64,000 bases of DNA, from NCBI RefSeq assembly GCF_000002985.6, contig NC_003284.9, positions 744,001 to 808,000 of the forward strand, read 5' to 3'. The position numbers and the translations under genes were made by a program. This DNA is from Caenorhabditis elegans. Lineage: Eukaryota; Nematoda; Chromadorea; Rhabditida; Rhabditidae. The notes under the pieces were generated by a model. It did not search any database. It was not told the DNA's origin and was given only the letters and a program-made list of their open reading frames with translations. Positions within the stretch are counted from its first letter, which is position 1. Each line of letters opens with the position of its first letter. Of the stretch, positions 23,271 through 33,733 are shown piece by piece.

Positions 23271-24065
23271 TTAAGTAGACTTCTTCTTGATAACATTTGG
23301 GAAGCGAGCCTTTGATTGTTGGAAGAGAAGGAAGGATCCGAGAGTGGTTGGGGCGACGATGAGGAAGAAGACGAGGAAGTAGGTGTACTTTGGAGCAAAT
23401 CGTCTGTCGTACTCGCGTTGGCGGTAGATGTATCCTGGAAATTCATTTGATTGTTAAACAGCACAGGAAAACCCAGATTAATGATTTTTTGGTGCTTCTC
23501 AACCGCCTCCAACAAAAACTACAAAATTTCAAATAACCAACCTTCTCCAGGAGTGTTGGTAAGGGTGACGTGATGGTTCTCGTTGTCGGTGTAGTAAGTG
23601 ACCTGGGCGGCGGTGTAGTTGAAGAATCCGAAGGCTCTTGGGCGGATGACAACTGAGTGGGTCACGTTGCTTCCGGCTGGGATCTGCTCGAAGTGCACGA
23701 AGAGAAGTCCCTTGACGATGTCGAACGAGTTGGTTGGGAACGAGTGACGATCGTCGATGGTGACCTGGAGATAAGATAAATGTTCTTTGTAAAAAATAGA
23801 AAGACGATATTTACCTTCTGCGCTGGCTTGTCTCCGACGTTGTAGAGTCCGTATTCCAAGACAAAGTCCATGTTCTCCACGGCATATGTGGAGAGTGGCT
23901 GCTTGTGGGCAAGGATGAAGGCATCCTGGAAATTGTTGAAATTTGAATTTAAAAAACAAGTTTTAAATTTTACAAAAACAAGAAAAAATTACAAACCCTG
24001 GTCTGAGTTCCTACATCAACGCAGCTGACCACTACAAAAAGTAGGGCGAAGAGTGAGAATTTCAT
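23271..24065 (-). CDS. trap-2: TRAP-beta, translocon-associated protein subunit beta (SSR2)
   Basis: Beta subunit of the ER translocon-associated (signal sequence receptor) complex, which sits beside SEC-61 and assists secretory protein translocation. Four exons (24065-23997, 23925-23815, 23764-23542, 23434-23271) give 188 residues, close to the roughly 185 usual for the family. Residues 1-17 are a signal peptide (MKFSLFALLFVVVSCVD). A lumenal beta-rich domain follows with GLYNVGDKPAQKV, an N-glycosylation motif NVTH and the family motif PRAFGFFNYTAAQVTY. A single membrane helix (TYFLVFFLIVAPTTLGSFLL) and a short basic cytosolic tail ending KKKST complete it. TTTTTTCAG five bases before the ATG indicates a trans-splice site. 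Codon use is strongly biased (GCC, AAG, CTC), as in highly expressed worm genes. It is head-to-head with ile-2. Confidence 0.95.
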
Positions 24066-24071
24066 TTTTCT

Positions 24072-24593
24072 GAAAAAAAAAGAACAATTTAATTTAAACT
24101 ATTACAGTGGAAAACAGGCAACAAAAAGTAGGCAGATTCGAAGAAGGCAGACTAAAAGAGTCGGACAATAAACGCGACGTGCATTGCCCCGTCGTCAGTG
24201 GGGGGCACGCAAAATACTACAGCAGTGCATAAGATACGCAGCATCGTGTTTGCAGTCCGAGTACGGTGACACTCGTTTCGGCGACCCCCCTGCAGCTGTC
24301 CGGTGGAGCGCGTTTGCTCACCTCGTCTCCCCCCTCGATTACCACGTATTTTACACACTTTCGATTGTTTTTCACTGGTGCTAATGGATTTCGCGTAGTT
24401 TTTGCGATTTCATCATGTTTTTCTAGCGGAATTGATTTTGTTTTGAAGAACTCTAATATTTTTGATTTTTTAATTTTAAAACATTATTTAGACTTCTTTT
24501 CCGCGGAGTTTTCTCTAGTTTTTAATTAAAAATTTCAATTTTCTGGTTCAAAAGCTTTGATCCGAATATTTTAAACTAAATGTTTTTTTTTTC
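24072..24593. promoter_or_regulatory. Bidirectional promoter of trap-2 and ile-2
   Basis: About 520 bases separate the presumed trans-splice sites of two divergent secretory-pathway genes. The middle (24165-24350) is far more GC-rich than flanking DNA. It contains two ACGT-core sites (GCGACGTGC near 24173 and ACCACGTAT near 24341), the core recognised by bZIP factors such as XBP-1, plus pyrimidine-rich runs. Binding is inferred from the core only; the full unfolded-protein element is not present. Confidence 0.6.
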
Positions 24594-24599
24594 AGGATA

Positions 24600-26500
24600 A
24601 TGAAAACAATCATCGCCCTTGGGTTTCTCTCCCTAGTCGTCGCACAAGACCCGCCTGGCACTGCTCCAACAGCAGCGGAAATTCTCGCCGAAAACATCAA
24701 CGGACAGACTGTTCACGAGTTCCGGGGCTACTACAAAAGAGAGCATTCGCTTATTAAACCATACACAGGTGAGCACATTTAATTATTCAAAAAGTTATAT
24801 CTCAATAAAAAAAGTCTGTATCAGAAGCAACTTAGCTAAAACATCAGTAGATATACCAACTTGTTTTTCAAAATTAGAAACTCAACTTTCAGGTGGTAGT
24901 TTATACCAACATTATAAAGATATGACTACATTCTCCACTGAAAAATTTTCGATTTTCAGGTTCCGGGGCTGATATTCCAAATTGGAACATTATTGGCAGC
25001 ACTTTCGTCTCTTCCAACCAAATCCGACTGACCGCCGATGAGCAAAGTAAAGCTGGAGCACTATGGAACACTCAAGTAACATTTTTTACTTTTATACATT
25101 GCGTAACTTTTAAAAATTTTAGCCAGTGTGGTCACGCGACTGGGAGCTCCAAGTCTCATTCAAGGTTACTGGAAGCACTGGAGATTTGTTCGGAGATGGT
25201 ATGGCAATTTGGTACACGTCGGAGCCAAACATTTTGGGACCAGTGTTCGGTGGAAAGGATTACTTCCGTGGATTGGCTGTGTTTTTGGACACTTATAGTA
25301 ATCATAATGGGCCACATCAGGTATGAAAATTACCGAATTAGATTAAATCAAAATTTCGACTTTAGAAGTTTTTAAATATCCGCTTATGATTGCAGCACGG
25401 TCATCCATTCATTTCTGCAATGGTTTCTGACGGCAGTCTTCACTATGACCACGACAAAGACGGTACCCATACTCAGCTCGGAGGAGAAAATACTGGATGT
25501 ACTGCCAAGTTTCGTAATAAGGATCATGACACTCAAGTTCTTATCAGATATGTTGGAGACACTCTTTCGGTATGTTAAACCTGAGTAAAATAACAACTAT
25601 AGCTGCTCTATTTCAGATTTTCTCTGACATTGAGAACAAAGGAATATGGAATTTGTGTATGAGCGTGAACAATGTGCAATTGCCAACCGGATATTACATC
25701 GGAGTCAGTGCCGCAACGGGAGACTTGTCCGATGCTCATGACGTTGTGTCCTTGAAAATGTTCGAGCAGGAGTTTGCTCATGTTGAGCGTGTTGGAGAGG
25801 TAGGTGTTCGTTATTGGAGTTCGATCCTTGTTTGAAGTGAAAATTCTTGGAAGCTTGGAAGCAAGCGTTGATTAAAAAAAACTTAAATTTTGCCCGTTTA
25901 AAAAACTGAAACAAAAAAAATTTGTTTGATGACATAACAATTTTAAATGATAAGAACCCAGTTGCAAAGACATATCTTTCCTAAATTTCATCTTACTTTT
26001 CAAGTGTCAACTGGCCCTTTTCACTGGCCGCAAAACTCAAAAGCTATACTAAAGGGTAGCAATGTGGCGCGTAAACAAAGCCTTGGTGTTTGGACCAAAT
26101 TTCGGCGCCTGCATGAATGCCGCTAGAAAGCGTGTAAACCCGGCACATGTCGGACGGTGCCCCTTTGCCATGGTTTGATTCAATAGTTTAATAGTTCATG
26201 ATTCAATAGGCAAACTTACACTAGTAAAAATTACTAACTTGGTAACATATAATTATCATTTTTGTTACCTTATATCAACAATATGAATACTTCCAGGCTG
26301 ATCGTCGCAACGTTGTGCCCCATGCTCAATTCACCGCTTCACCAAGAGATCACACTGACGACGCACGACCATCTAGCCTTGGATGGGGTGGAACGATCGC
26401 TTTGGTGATTGTGGGGGTTATTGTTCTTGTCGGAGGACTTGGATTCGGTTTTGTCTACTTCCAGAAGAAGAATGAGCGGCAAAGAAAACGATTCTATTAG
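24600..26500 (+). CDS. ile-2: ILE-2, VIP36/ERGIC-type L-type lectin cargo receptor
   Basis: Orthologue of LMAN2 (VIP36), a type I membrane lectin cycling between ER and Golgi and binding high-mannose glycoproteins. Six exons (24600-24768, 24960-25075, 25123-25320, 25396-25569, 25617-25799, 26297-26500) give 347 residues. Residues 1-16 are a signal peptide. The L-type lectin domain spans about 40-270, with family motifs GDGMAIWYTSEP, FRGLAVFLDTYSNHNG (Ca/sugar Asp and Asn), DHDTQVLIRY and YYIGVSAATGDLSDAHDV. One membrane helix (IALVIVGVIVLVGGLGFGFV) precedes a short tail ending KKNERQRKRFY, the same basic/aromatic end as vertebrate VIP36 used for ER export. TTTTTTTTTCAG four bases before the ATG suggests trans-splicing. 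Intron 5 (497 bases) contains GC-richer sequence (26010-26165) that looks repeat-derived. Confidence 0.95.
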
Positions 26501-26756
26501 TTTTATTTCATAACATAATGTATCATTTTTAAATTATTATACTTTTCAATAGTTCTTGCTTGCCTTCTCTCAACCTCTCAACCCAAAAAAACCAATTTAA
26601 CAGGTGTCGTTGCCTTTTTCTTTTTGTCAAATGGGGGATACTTGTGATTTTTTGATTTTACTCATTGCAATAGGTAAGCTCTAACGTTCCGGGTTTCTTT
26701 TTTTCTGTTTTCCTATTGTTCGAATTCTTTCAATATTGTTTGTTTTTTCACAATTC

Positions 26757-26762
26757 AATAAA
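26757..26762 (+). terminator. ile-2 polyadenylation signal
   Basis: AATAAA 257 bases after the ile-2 stop, preceded by T-rich sequence and only 43 bases before the TATA box of the next gene. Confidence 0.6.
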
Positions 26763-26804
26763 ACATTGCATGTGGGTGTAAGATATTGAAGATGAAGAAA
26801 AATC

Positions 26805-26812
26805 TATAAAAG
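26805..26812 (+). promoter_or_regulatory. TATA box of the small secreted gene
   Basis: TATAAAAG 41 bases upstream of the ATG at 26846. The distance leaves room for an initiation site with a 5' leader of only about 10 bases, so this gene probably has its own promoter despite lying close behind ile-2. Confidence 0.65.
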
Positions 26813-26845
26813 CTCGGCTCGCTGAGCTATTTTCTCATATCGAGA

Positions 26846-27832
26846 ATGAACAAGATTTTGATTGTCTTGTTTTTCGTTGCAGCTGCAGTGGCATTTGTAA
26901 GTTTTTTTAATATCACAATAGGAATTGTTAAAGTTTTAAATTGGTATGCTTCAGGAGGCAAGACCGAGCAGAATCTTCAAGGAGAGAGTTCGCAGCCAAC
27001 AAGCATTGACTACTACTCCATCTTCAGAAGAGCACGAGGATCATGAAAGTCATGAAATGCCTGATATGCCTGTTAAGAAGGACGAAGTGATGGGAAGCAT
27101 GGATACGTTGTCGTCGCTTGCAAAAGTTCAAAGAGATCAAGGTACACATTTTGACGAGAATTTGTTTTTGAGCAGAAAACTGTGAAATATATTTTAGCAA
27201 AATTAATAGTTGTTTGACGTATTCAGTTGCATACATTTTTGTAGAAAACAGATAACAATTGTAAAACTTTTCGAAGAAGTTCCTCAAACTAGCAAATATT
27301 TTTAATTGTCTAGAATGAAAAAATTAATTCCAGAATGTTTCAAAACGTTTCAACAAATTCTAGAAAAATCAAACATTTATTTTGAAATGTTTTAAAAGCG
27401 CCTAGAAATTGTTTAATACGTCTGAAACTTTTGTGAGCTCAAGAAGTTGTTGATGTGTTTCAAAAGCTTCTAAAACTATTAAAAGTATATCTAATACAAA
27501 ATTTAAAAATAAAGTTCTAAAGTCTTTTTAGAGCTAGGACAAATCCATTCGCTGTTTTTAAAGTTCCAAGAGCTTTAGAATAACAAAAAAGCTCTCTATA
27601 ATATTCTAGAAGTATCTATGATTCTAAATATCAAATATGTCAAATTCAAACAAGGCTAACCATCAATATTTCAGCCGAGACATTCCGCATGTGGTCAACT
27701 CAGTTCCGTACTTTCAAATCCAGCGTTATGAAGTACATGGAACAATCCAGCGATTTGCTTCAAAAACACGAGAAAAAGATCCAAACTCTTCAGAGAGTTG
27801 CCAGTAAACTCCACGAAGATATTAATCATTGA
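26846..27832 (+). CDS. Small secreted protein, 131 residues, family unknown
   Basis: I do not recognise the family. Three exons (26846-26896, 26955-27141, 27675-27832) give 131 residues. Residues 1-17 are a strong signal peptide (MNKILIVLFFVAAAVAF, cut before EARPSRIF). Next come a Ser/Thr and His/Glu-rich stretch (EEHEDHESHEMPDMP) and a C-terminal half predicted to be helical (SSVMKYMEQSSDLLQKHEKK). There are no cysteines, which argues against a disulfide-rich peptide. The basic segment RPSRIFKERVR right after the signal peptide could be a processing region, but classic dibasic-flanked neuropeptide repeats are absent. Signal peptide, splice sites, TATA box and poly(A) signal all agree, so the gene is credible. 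Secretion into body fluid or intestine is inference. Confidence 0.85.
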
Positions 27833-27859
27833 TTTGACTCTGTTTTGCTTTTTTTTCAT

Positions 27860-27865
27860 AATAAA
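27860..27865 (+). terminator. Polyadenylation signal of the small secreted gene
   Basis: AATAAA 28 bases after the stop, giving a very short 3' UTR. Confidence 0.75.
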
Positions 27866-28494
27866 ATACACATAAAACGAATATTAAAACTTGATTGTTT
27901 GTTCTAGAAGATGTTATATTTTATAGAACGGCTACCGAAGAGGTTATAAAAATTTTTAAAATTTCAGAAATCTGCAGCAACTTTGTAGAAGTTGCAGCGT
28001 TTATATTTGTAGAATGAATTAAAAATTATATTTCAAGAAACACAAGATTTTAAAACTTTAATTTTCAAACTTTTATGAATTTTCACGTGAACTTCAAAAG
28101 CTGCCAATTTATAAATAGTTTTTTCATGTTATTTCTGTTTTGACATTTCATATTTCAAAGCAGTTTGCAAGAACAAGTGCATTGTTATTATAGTTCCTTT
28201 TTATTTTTAGTCTCCCAATCTTTGCCCTTTTCCAAAAATAAAAAGAAGAACTTTCTATCAATTTTCACATTTTTCCGCCCTTCCAGCAGGAGGAGGCTGT
28301 CTGATCGGCTGTTCGATTAGGCCTTAGTGAAGGCACTTATCTAGATTGGCCCATATTTCTAGTGTCCTCCTGTTTGGCATTGCGAACCGTCCATTTCTTC
28401 GTCCAATTCGCTGCAAGGTCACACTGTCCTCTTCCTCTCTTTCATCCACCACCATCAAACAATTCATCCTACTCGTTTGTTGGCAGCCGGGACT
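27866..28494. other. Intergenic region and 5' leader of the phosphopantetheinyl transferase gene
   Basis: Mostly AT-rich. The last 200 bases (28285-28490) are more GC-rich, with GGCTGTCTGATCGGCTGTTC, and probably hold promoter and leader. An acceptor-like TTTGTTGGCAG ends at 28485-28487, about 20 bases before the ATG. Confidence 0.45.
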
Positions 28495-28505
28495 TGAAGA
28501 AAAAG

Positions 28506-31205
28506 ATGGGAGAACAGTGAGTTTATCGATTTTTATTTCTAAAATAGATTAGGAAATTTCTGTAAACTAGAGTTAGTGAAAAAATTGAAAAAAAAAATCA
28601 AAACGGTCTGGTCCCGAAGAAACTATTTTCTCATTTGACATCTATTTCTAGAGGTTCGTAATTTTAAAAAAAAGTGGCAGAGATGTTAGCGCAAACCGTT
28701 TGAATTTTTTATTTTTTATAAGTAAACAACAATGCTTCAAATCGACTACCTGTAGTTTGTTCTCCCAAAATGTTTTCGAATAAAAAGAGTCAAAATTTAG
28801 AAATAAGTCAAACTTTTTTTTCGGAAATTGACAATGATTTTTTTTGAACTTTTCATGGCGTTTTCTATTAGAAAAAAAAAATAATTGCAAAATTATTCAA
28901 CATTAGCTTGTTGTGGAACTACATTTTGTATGTCAATTTTAGAAAAAAACATACAACATATGGAGGTTTTGAGGCATTACCCAAACTACCGTATTTATTA
29001 TGCTAGTAAGTTCGCCAATTGCATCAAAAACGGAACAATGTGATCGTATATCCCAATTAATATGAAATGATTGGACAGTTTAGTTTACCCGATTAAAAAT
29101 TTTTTAAACTGTCACTATTATTAATTTGAGGAATATCATATTTTTTATTTGAAAAGAAGCAAAAAAACGATTTATCGATAAAGTGCTTACATTTTGAAAA
29201 AATTGCAAAACAATCAGACACTGAACATTGTCAAATAAGGATGTCTTTTACAAAATACTTTAAAATTTTTCCTCAAAATACTAATACAAATTTTCAGTAA
29301 AAACTGCAAATGCAATCGTTGGGTGATCAGTTTGCAAGCCGCATTCGACAGAGATGATGTGAGTTCATAAATCGTAAATTTCCTAAATGGATTGAAAACT
29401 AATTTTAGTTCGAAAAACTGTTCCGGAAAGCTGTGCAAAGCATAACTGAGGAGGAATTCCAACGAATCCCAGAGTTCAGACATCGCGAAGATGCTCTTGC
29501 TTGTCTTTTCGGAAGACTTTTGCTTCGTCACTCTGCTCAGAAGTTTAGTGGAGAACCATGGAATACCATCCGGTTTGAGAGAACTGAGAGAGGAAAACCG
29601 TTTTTGGCAGTTCCAGCAGACACTACTTTTGGGCTGAACGTTTCTCATCAAGTGAGTTTTCTAGGTCTGCAAGGCTAGTTAAGCTTAAAGGGTGTTTAAC
29701 TGTAAAATTTAAAGATTTATTTTTTAAAATTCTTGAATGCTTTTGGGGAATTCGCGAGAAATGTCACCCTCCTAGAAACCATTGGCTAATCAAAACTATC
29801 CCAAATTACCTACACTTATATACTAAGGTTAATAACAAAAAAAAAACGGTCATATATTAAGTAACCATGAGTTTATGAGAATGCCTACTTTGTGGCGCGA
29901 AAGTAGTGGCATCAGAGAGAACATGCGGCGAAGAGAGATTTAGGTGCCTTCGCTACGAGATATTCCCGCGCCAAAACGGTAGGCATTCTCATTATCTCAT
30001 GGTTTCTTAATAAGTTTGCGATATGAAATTTGTTTCAGGGAGATTACGTTGCTTTCGCCAGCAGTTGCTCTTCCAAAGTTGGAGTTGATGTCATGAGATT
30101 GGATAATGAAAGTGAGTGATATTTCCATTTTTAAATAGTTTTAAAACCCTGCAATACCTATATAAATGCTGTTAAAATTTAGGAAACAACAAAACCGCCG
30201 ACGAATACATCAACTCGATGGCCAAATCTGCATCTCCTGAAGAGCTCCGAATGATGCGCTCGCAGCCAACCGAAGCCATGAAAATGACAATGTTCTACCG
30301 CTATTGGTGCCTCAAGGAAGCTATTCTCAAAGCCACCGGTGTTGGAATCATGAAGGATTTGAATAGTTTGGACTTCCGTGTGAACCTTCAAGATCGCTAT
30401 CGCCCAGGTATGCGGCGAAAAGTACGATTGTAGTCTGTACTTTCACTTTTTAGGAGCATTTGTGACTTCGACTACTGTCCTGGAGGATGGAAGACTTCAA
30501 GATCAATGGATCTTTGAAGAAACGTTTGTTGATGCGAAGCATTCTGCTGCGGTTTGTAAAGAGGTAGGTTTTGAGAATTCTGTAACGATTTGCAATAACC
30601 CGCTTGCTGCTCAAACCCAAAACACAATTGCGTTTGTTTTGCGGAGAGGAACTTAGTTGTGAGAAGAACGTTTAGAAAAAAAGCATTGTTTGAGCACACT
30701 GAACTACTCTTGCTCTTTGATAGAAAACGATTGAAAACAGGAGAACGCGGTAGTGTGTTTTCCACAAAAAAGTGGTTCGCCACCCGAGGGCAGACGTTCG
30801 TTTCGTGAGCAGACCACCTAGCGTACTAGATTTAGATGAGCAATTTGTTTGCATTTCTAATCAATCAGACTAGCCACGTTCTTTCTGGACCAGAATTAGA
30901 ATTATGAGGGCAAATTGGGCCTGTGATTCACAAACTAGCCCTAACACTTAAGAGCTATGATGAGTAATTTGTGTCTTTGTTTTCAGAAAAAACTCCCACG
31001 CGAATGTGTGTTTAGACAAGACCCGGAAGCCAAAATTTTCTTCAGCAAGGTTTGAACTTAGATAATTTTCGTAGTAATTGTAGTAATATTTTTCCAGATT
31101 ACATTTGAAAGTCTTCTCGAAAATGCGGAAATCACCAATCCCATGCCGAATAACGCAGCTGATATATTTGAGGAATTCATGGCGAAGCCGAAAAAAACAT
31201 TTTAA
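28506..31205 (+). CDS. 4'-phosphopantetheinyl transferase (AASDHPPT type)
   Basis: Sfp/AASDHPPT-family enzyme: it moves phosphopantetheine from coenzyme A to a serine of acyl or peptidyl carrier proteins, such as cytosolic fatty acid synthase. Eight exons (28506-28516, 29298-29358, 29409-29651, 30039-30111, 30183-30407, 30454-30563, 30987-31049, 31098-31205) give 297 residues; the human enzyme has 309. Seen motifs: RHREDALACLFGRLLLR (CoA-binding Arg region), FERTERGKPFL, FGLNVSHQGDYV, GVDVM with the metal-binding Asp at 122, and YWCLKEAILKATGVG with Trp171, Lys174 and Glu175. These are the catalytic signatures, and none is missing. The start relies on an 11-base first exon (ATGGGAGAACA) followed by a 781-base intron; it fits because the frame resumes at NRWVISL. 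Intron 3 carries a TTAA-flanked foldback element. Confidence 0.93.
29857..30010. mobile_element. TTAA-flanked palindromic miniature transposon in an intron
   Basis: The left end is TTAAGTAACCATGAG, then TTATGAGAATGCCTAC. The right end reads, in reverse complement, TTAAGAAACCATGAG, then ATAATGAGAATGCCTAC. Arms of about 43 bases end at GGCGCG on both sides. TTAA at each outer edge is the target-site duplication typical of piggyBac-like and palindromic TTAA elements known in C. elegans. The loop is GC-rich and non-coding. It lies within intron 3 of the phosphopantetheinyl transferase gene, clear of both splice sites. Confidence 0.8.
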
Positions 31206-31352
31206 CTATTCTCATTAGTCCATGTTAATCCGTGATGCCTACTAACTAAATTTTTGCATTTCAAACAATCTTCGCTTTTTATTCTTTTAACGAAGAAATA
31301 TTGAATTCCACAGTGTTAGATACTTTTGTGATTACTGTATTTTGACGTTATT

Positions 31353-31358
31353 AATAAA
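31353..31358 (+). terminator. Polyadenylation signal of the phosphopantetheinyl transferase gene
   Basis: AATAAA 147 bases after the stop at 31203-31205. Confidence 0.7.
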
Positions 31359-32701
31359 GTGAACAAAAGGCAATCTCCAGATTTACAAGCTATGGGCCAA
31401 TAACTTCAAAAAAGGATAAATAAAAATCAGCTTGGATAGGTGGAACTACCTCCGATCGAACTGGAAGCTGATGAAATCATCTCAATAAAATTTCGAAACA
31501 GTGTACTCTTGACCAAAAGTATGAGAGAACTGATTAAATTCTGCGGTGCACTGACCAAATCTAATTCTGCAATAGACAGGTTTATTTAAAAATAATAATA
31601 CTGGTTATAATAACACTAACAATAACACTACCAAATTTTCAATGACCCAAATTTTCAATTGATAAACTGAATAACTGTTCCCATATTCCGAATTAATTAT
31701 ACTTTCACTTATGACCAGGAGTACTTAAAATCTCTTGCTAAGTTTGTATTTGCAAATCAACTACTTCATCCTTATTCTTGAATGAAGTTGATTTATTTTT
31801 TAGTTTCGGGTTTTTTCTAAAATTCTAAAAAATCATAAAATATAAAAAGTGGAAAGATCAAAAGAATCTTTAAAAGTGCATCCATGTCTTGGCTTTTTTT
31901 TGCCGCGCAGCAACGCTTCTCTCTTCCCTCGCGTTATCTGTAGTTTCTTCCTGTCACTTCCAATCACTCGGGGGGTCGAGCAGCGACGATAGCGACGACA
32001 TATGTGTGTTTTTTAGTTGCTAGTCCGTGGTGACCCAAAGACGGGCAGTGAATCGTGATTTCGAGTGATTAGACTGATAACCGAGCCGGAGAATAGAGAA
32101 AATGGAGGCTCATCCTCGCGACCCGGCGCGCAGTTCGACACGCCATGTTCTTTATTTTCCACCCGGAGCAACTAGCCTACCAAATATAGACATGACATGA
32201 AGTGCGGACCGCCCATAAGACTACCTTATCCTTGTGCCTCCTTCATTGAGCAAGCTAAAAAGTGGCACTCACCGTTCATTCTTGCATTATCTGAAGGTCC
32301 AGGAGCCGCATCTTATCAATTTATTTATTTCTGGTGAACGTTTTTTTTTCAATTTGAAATACTAGAAGTTATCTATCATTTGTAACAAATATTATAATAG
32401 AGCCACATCTTAGTTCTTATGATGCTTTTATTTAAAACATGTATATTATTTAAAAAATGTAATTTAATTTTGAATTATATTAATACTAAACTGACAAATA
32501 TTTGTTTTTTGAGATACCACTAGTATCTATAAACAGTATGCGGTTTTGTAATGTTCTCGTTCTTTAAAGCAAAACTAAGATTGCAAATGTTTCGATTCTA
32601 GAGACTATTACTAAAATTCTTTCAGCAAGCACTTTCAATTCATAAATAAAATAATTTTTCTTAAGTAAACCGCATTAAAAATTTTCTTGTTATCTCCTAT
32701 C

Positions 32702-32884
32702 CCACGTGGTGTCAGGCTGTCCTATTACGGTTTGATCTACGAAAAATGCGGGAATGTTTCGCTCAGAAAAATGTGACGTCAGCACTTGTACACCATGCAA
32801 AATCAGGTGAGACCTCTGCGTATCATTACCCGCATTTTTTGTAGATCTACGTAGATCAAACCATAATGGGATACTCTGGCACTA
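32702..32884. repeat. Foldback repeat copy 2 (ACGTGGTGTCAGGCTGTCC family), complete
   Basis: The left arm starts CCACGTGGTGTCAGGCTGTC and runs through ATTACGGTTTGATCTAC. The right arm, in reverse complement, reads GTGCCAGAGTATCCCAT, then TATGGTTTGATCTACG. Both ends are present, so this is the fullest of the three copies. The centre carries GTGACGTCAGCAC. Non-coding. Confidence 0.8.
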
Positions 32885-33279
32885 TCCTTTTTAAGTTATT
32901 TTCAGTAAATTTTACTAGTTTCAAAAATACTTCTCAATTTTTAAATGGTTTTATAAAATGTGAACTTTTTCAAACTGAGATATGCAAATATATGTAGAGC
33001 AAAAAAATAGATACCAATTTAGCTAAAATATGTTAAAACTACACTGTACCTAGACATTAAAACCTACCTGCCTAGAAACCTACCTAGACTGCCTAGACAT
33101 TAAAAAATGGCCGAAAAAAAACCTCCGGGCAAACCTTAGACGACACGGATTTTCCGTTGTGTTTCCCAAGTTTTTTCATCTATTTGGCAGTGTCCTTCCT
33201 CCCCGTCGTCCGTCAACAATTGTTCGTCCAGGTGTAGTGACCACTGCGAAACGCACTTTTTTGTTGGCTCATTTCAAAA

Positions 33280-33282
<3 letters not shown>

Positions 33283-33314
<32 letters not shown>
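33283..33314. repeat. AC dinucleotide microsatellite, 16 units
   Basis: Uninterrupted AC repeat of 32 bases in the nas-15 upstream region. ORFs reading through it on both strands are artefacts. Confidence 0.97.
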
Positions 33315-33315
<1 letters not shown>

Positions 33316-33543
33316 GAGACGGACAGCGGGGTGCTACGATAATGGCTAGAGACCAGAAAAACTGGAAAAAGAGCAAAAAACCGGAGAATCAAAGGGGGAC
33401 TCTCATTCATTGCTCACCCTTTCCCCCTTTATTAGGCGGCTCCTTTTGCGCGAACCGAACATGGTGGTCATCTTGAACAGTTGATTCAATTTAAATTTCG
33501 TTCTTAGCCCTCGGATTTCGTTTCTTCTCATCACGCTTAGAAA

Positions 33544-33553
33544 TATAAAAAGG
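33544..33553 (+). promoter_or_regulatory. TATA box of nas-15
   Basis: TATAAAAAGG about 190 bases before the ATG. An acceptor (TTTTTCTTCCAG, ending 33720) sits between it and the ATG, so the transcript probably has a short 5' UTR exon (about 33575-33640) joined to the first coding exon, or is trans-spliced there. Confidence 0.55.
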
Positions 33554-33733
33554 GCGAACAAATGTTTGTTCAGTGCCATTTCTCTGTTTTCCTGAAGGTT
33601 CGATCTGCCTGTCCAGTGCTCGCTGAGCATATTCCTTTCATTTTTATTGTGTTTTCATTCTTCCTATTTCCTCACTTGTATTGAATCATGCATTTGCAAT
33701 ACTTTTTCTTTTTCTTCCAGGTATCGGTGCACA

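Larger units (their letters stand above)
31359..33543. other. Intergenic region upstream of nas-15
   Basis: No supported gene. It contains a reversed CAGTGC motif at 31540-31560, a GC-rich islet (31890-32260), a foldback transposon (32702-32884), CCTACCTGCCTAG-type short repeats (33045-33105) and an AC microsatellite (33283-33314). The region right of 33120 is more GC-rich and is probably nas-15 promoter. Confidence 0.5.

Noticed and set aside
24152..24529. ORFs on both strands in the trap-2/ile-2 promoter
   Set aside because: Short, GC-driven, and they overlap the shared promoter without splice sites.
33159..33476. ORFs across the AC microsatellite
   Set aside because: His/Thr and Val/Cys runs come from the dinucleotide repeat.
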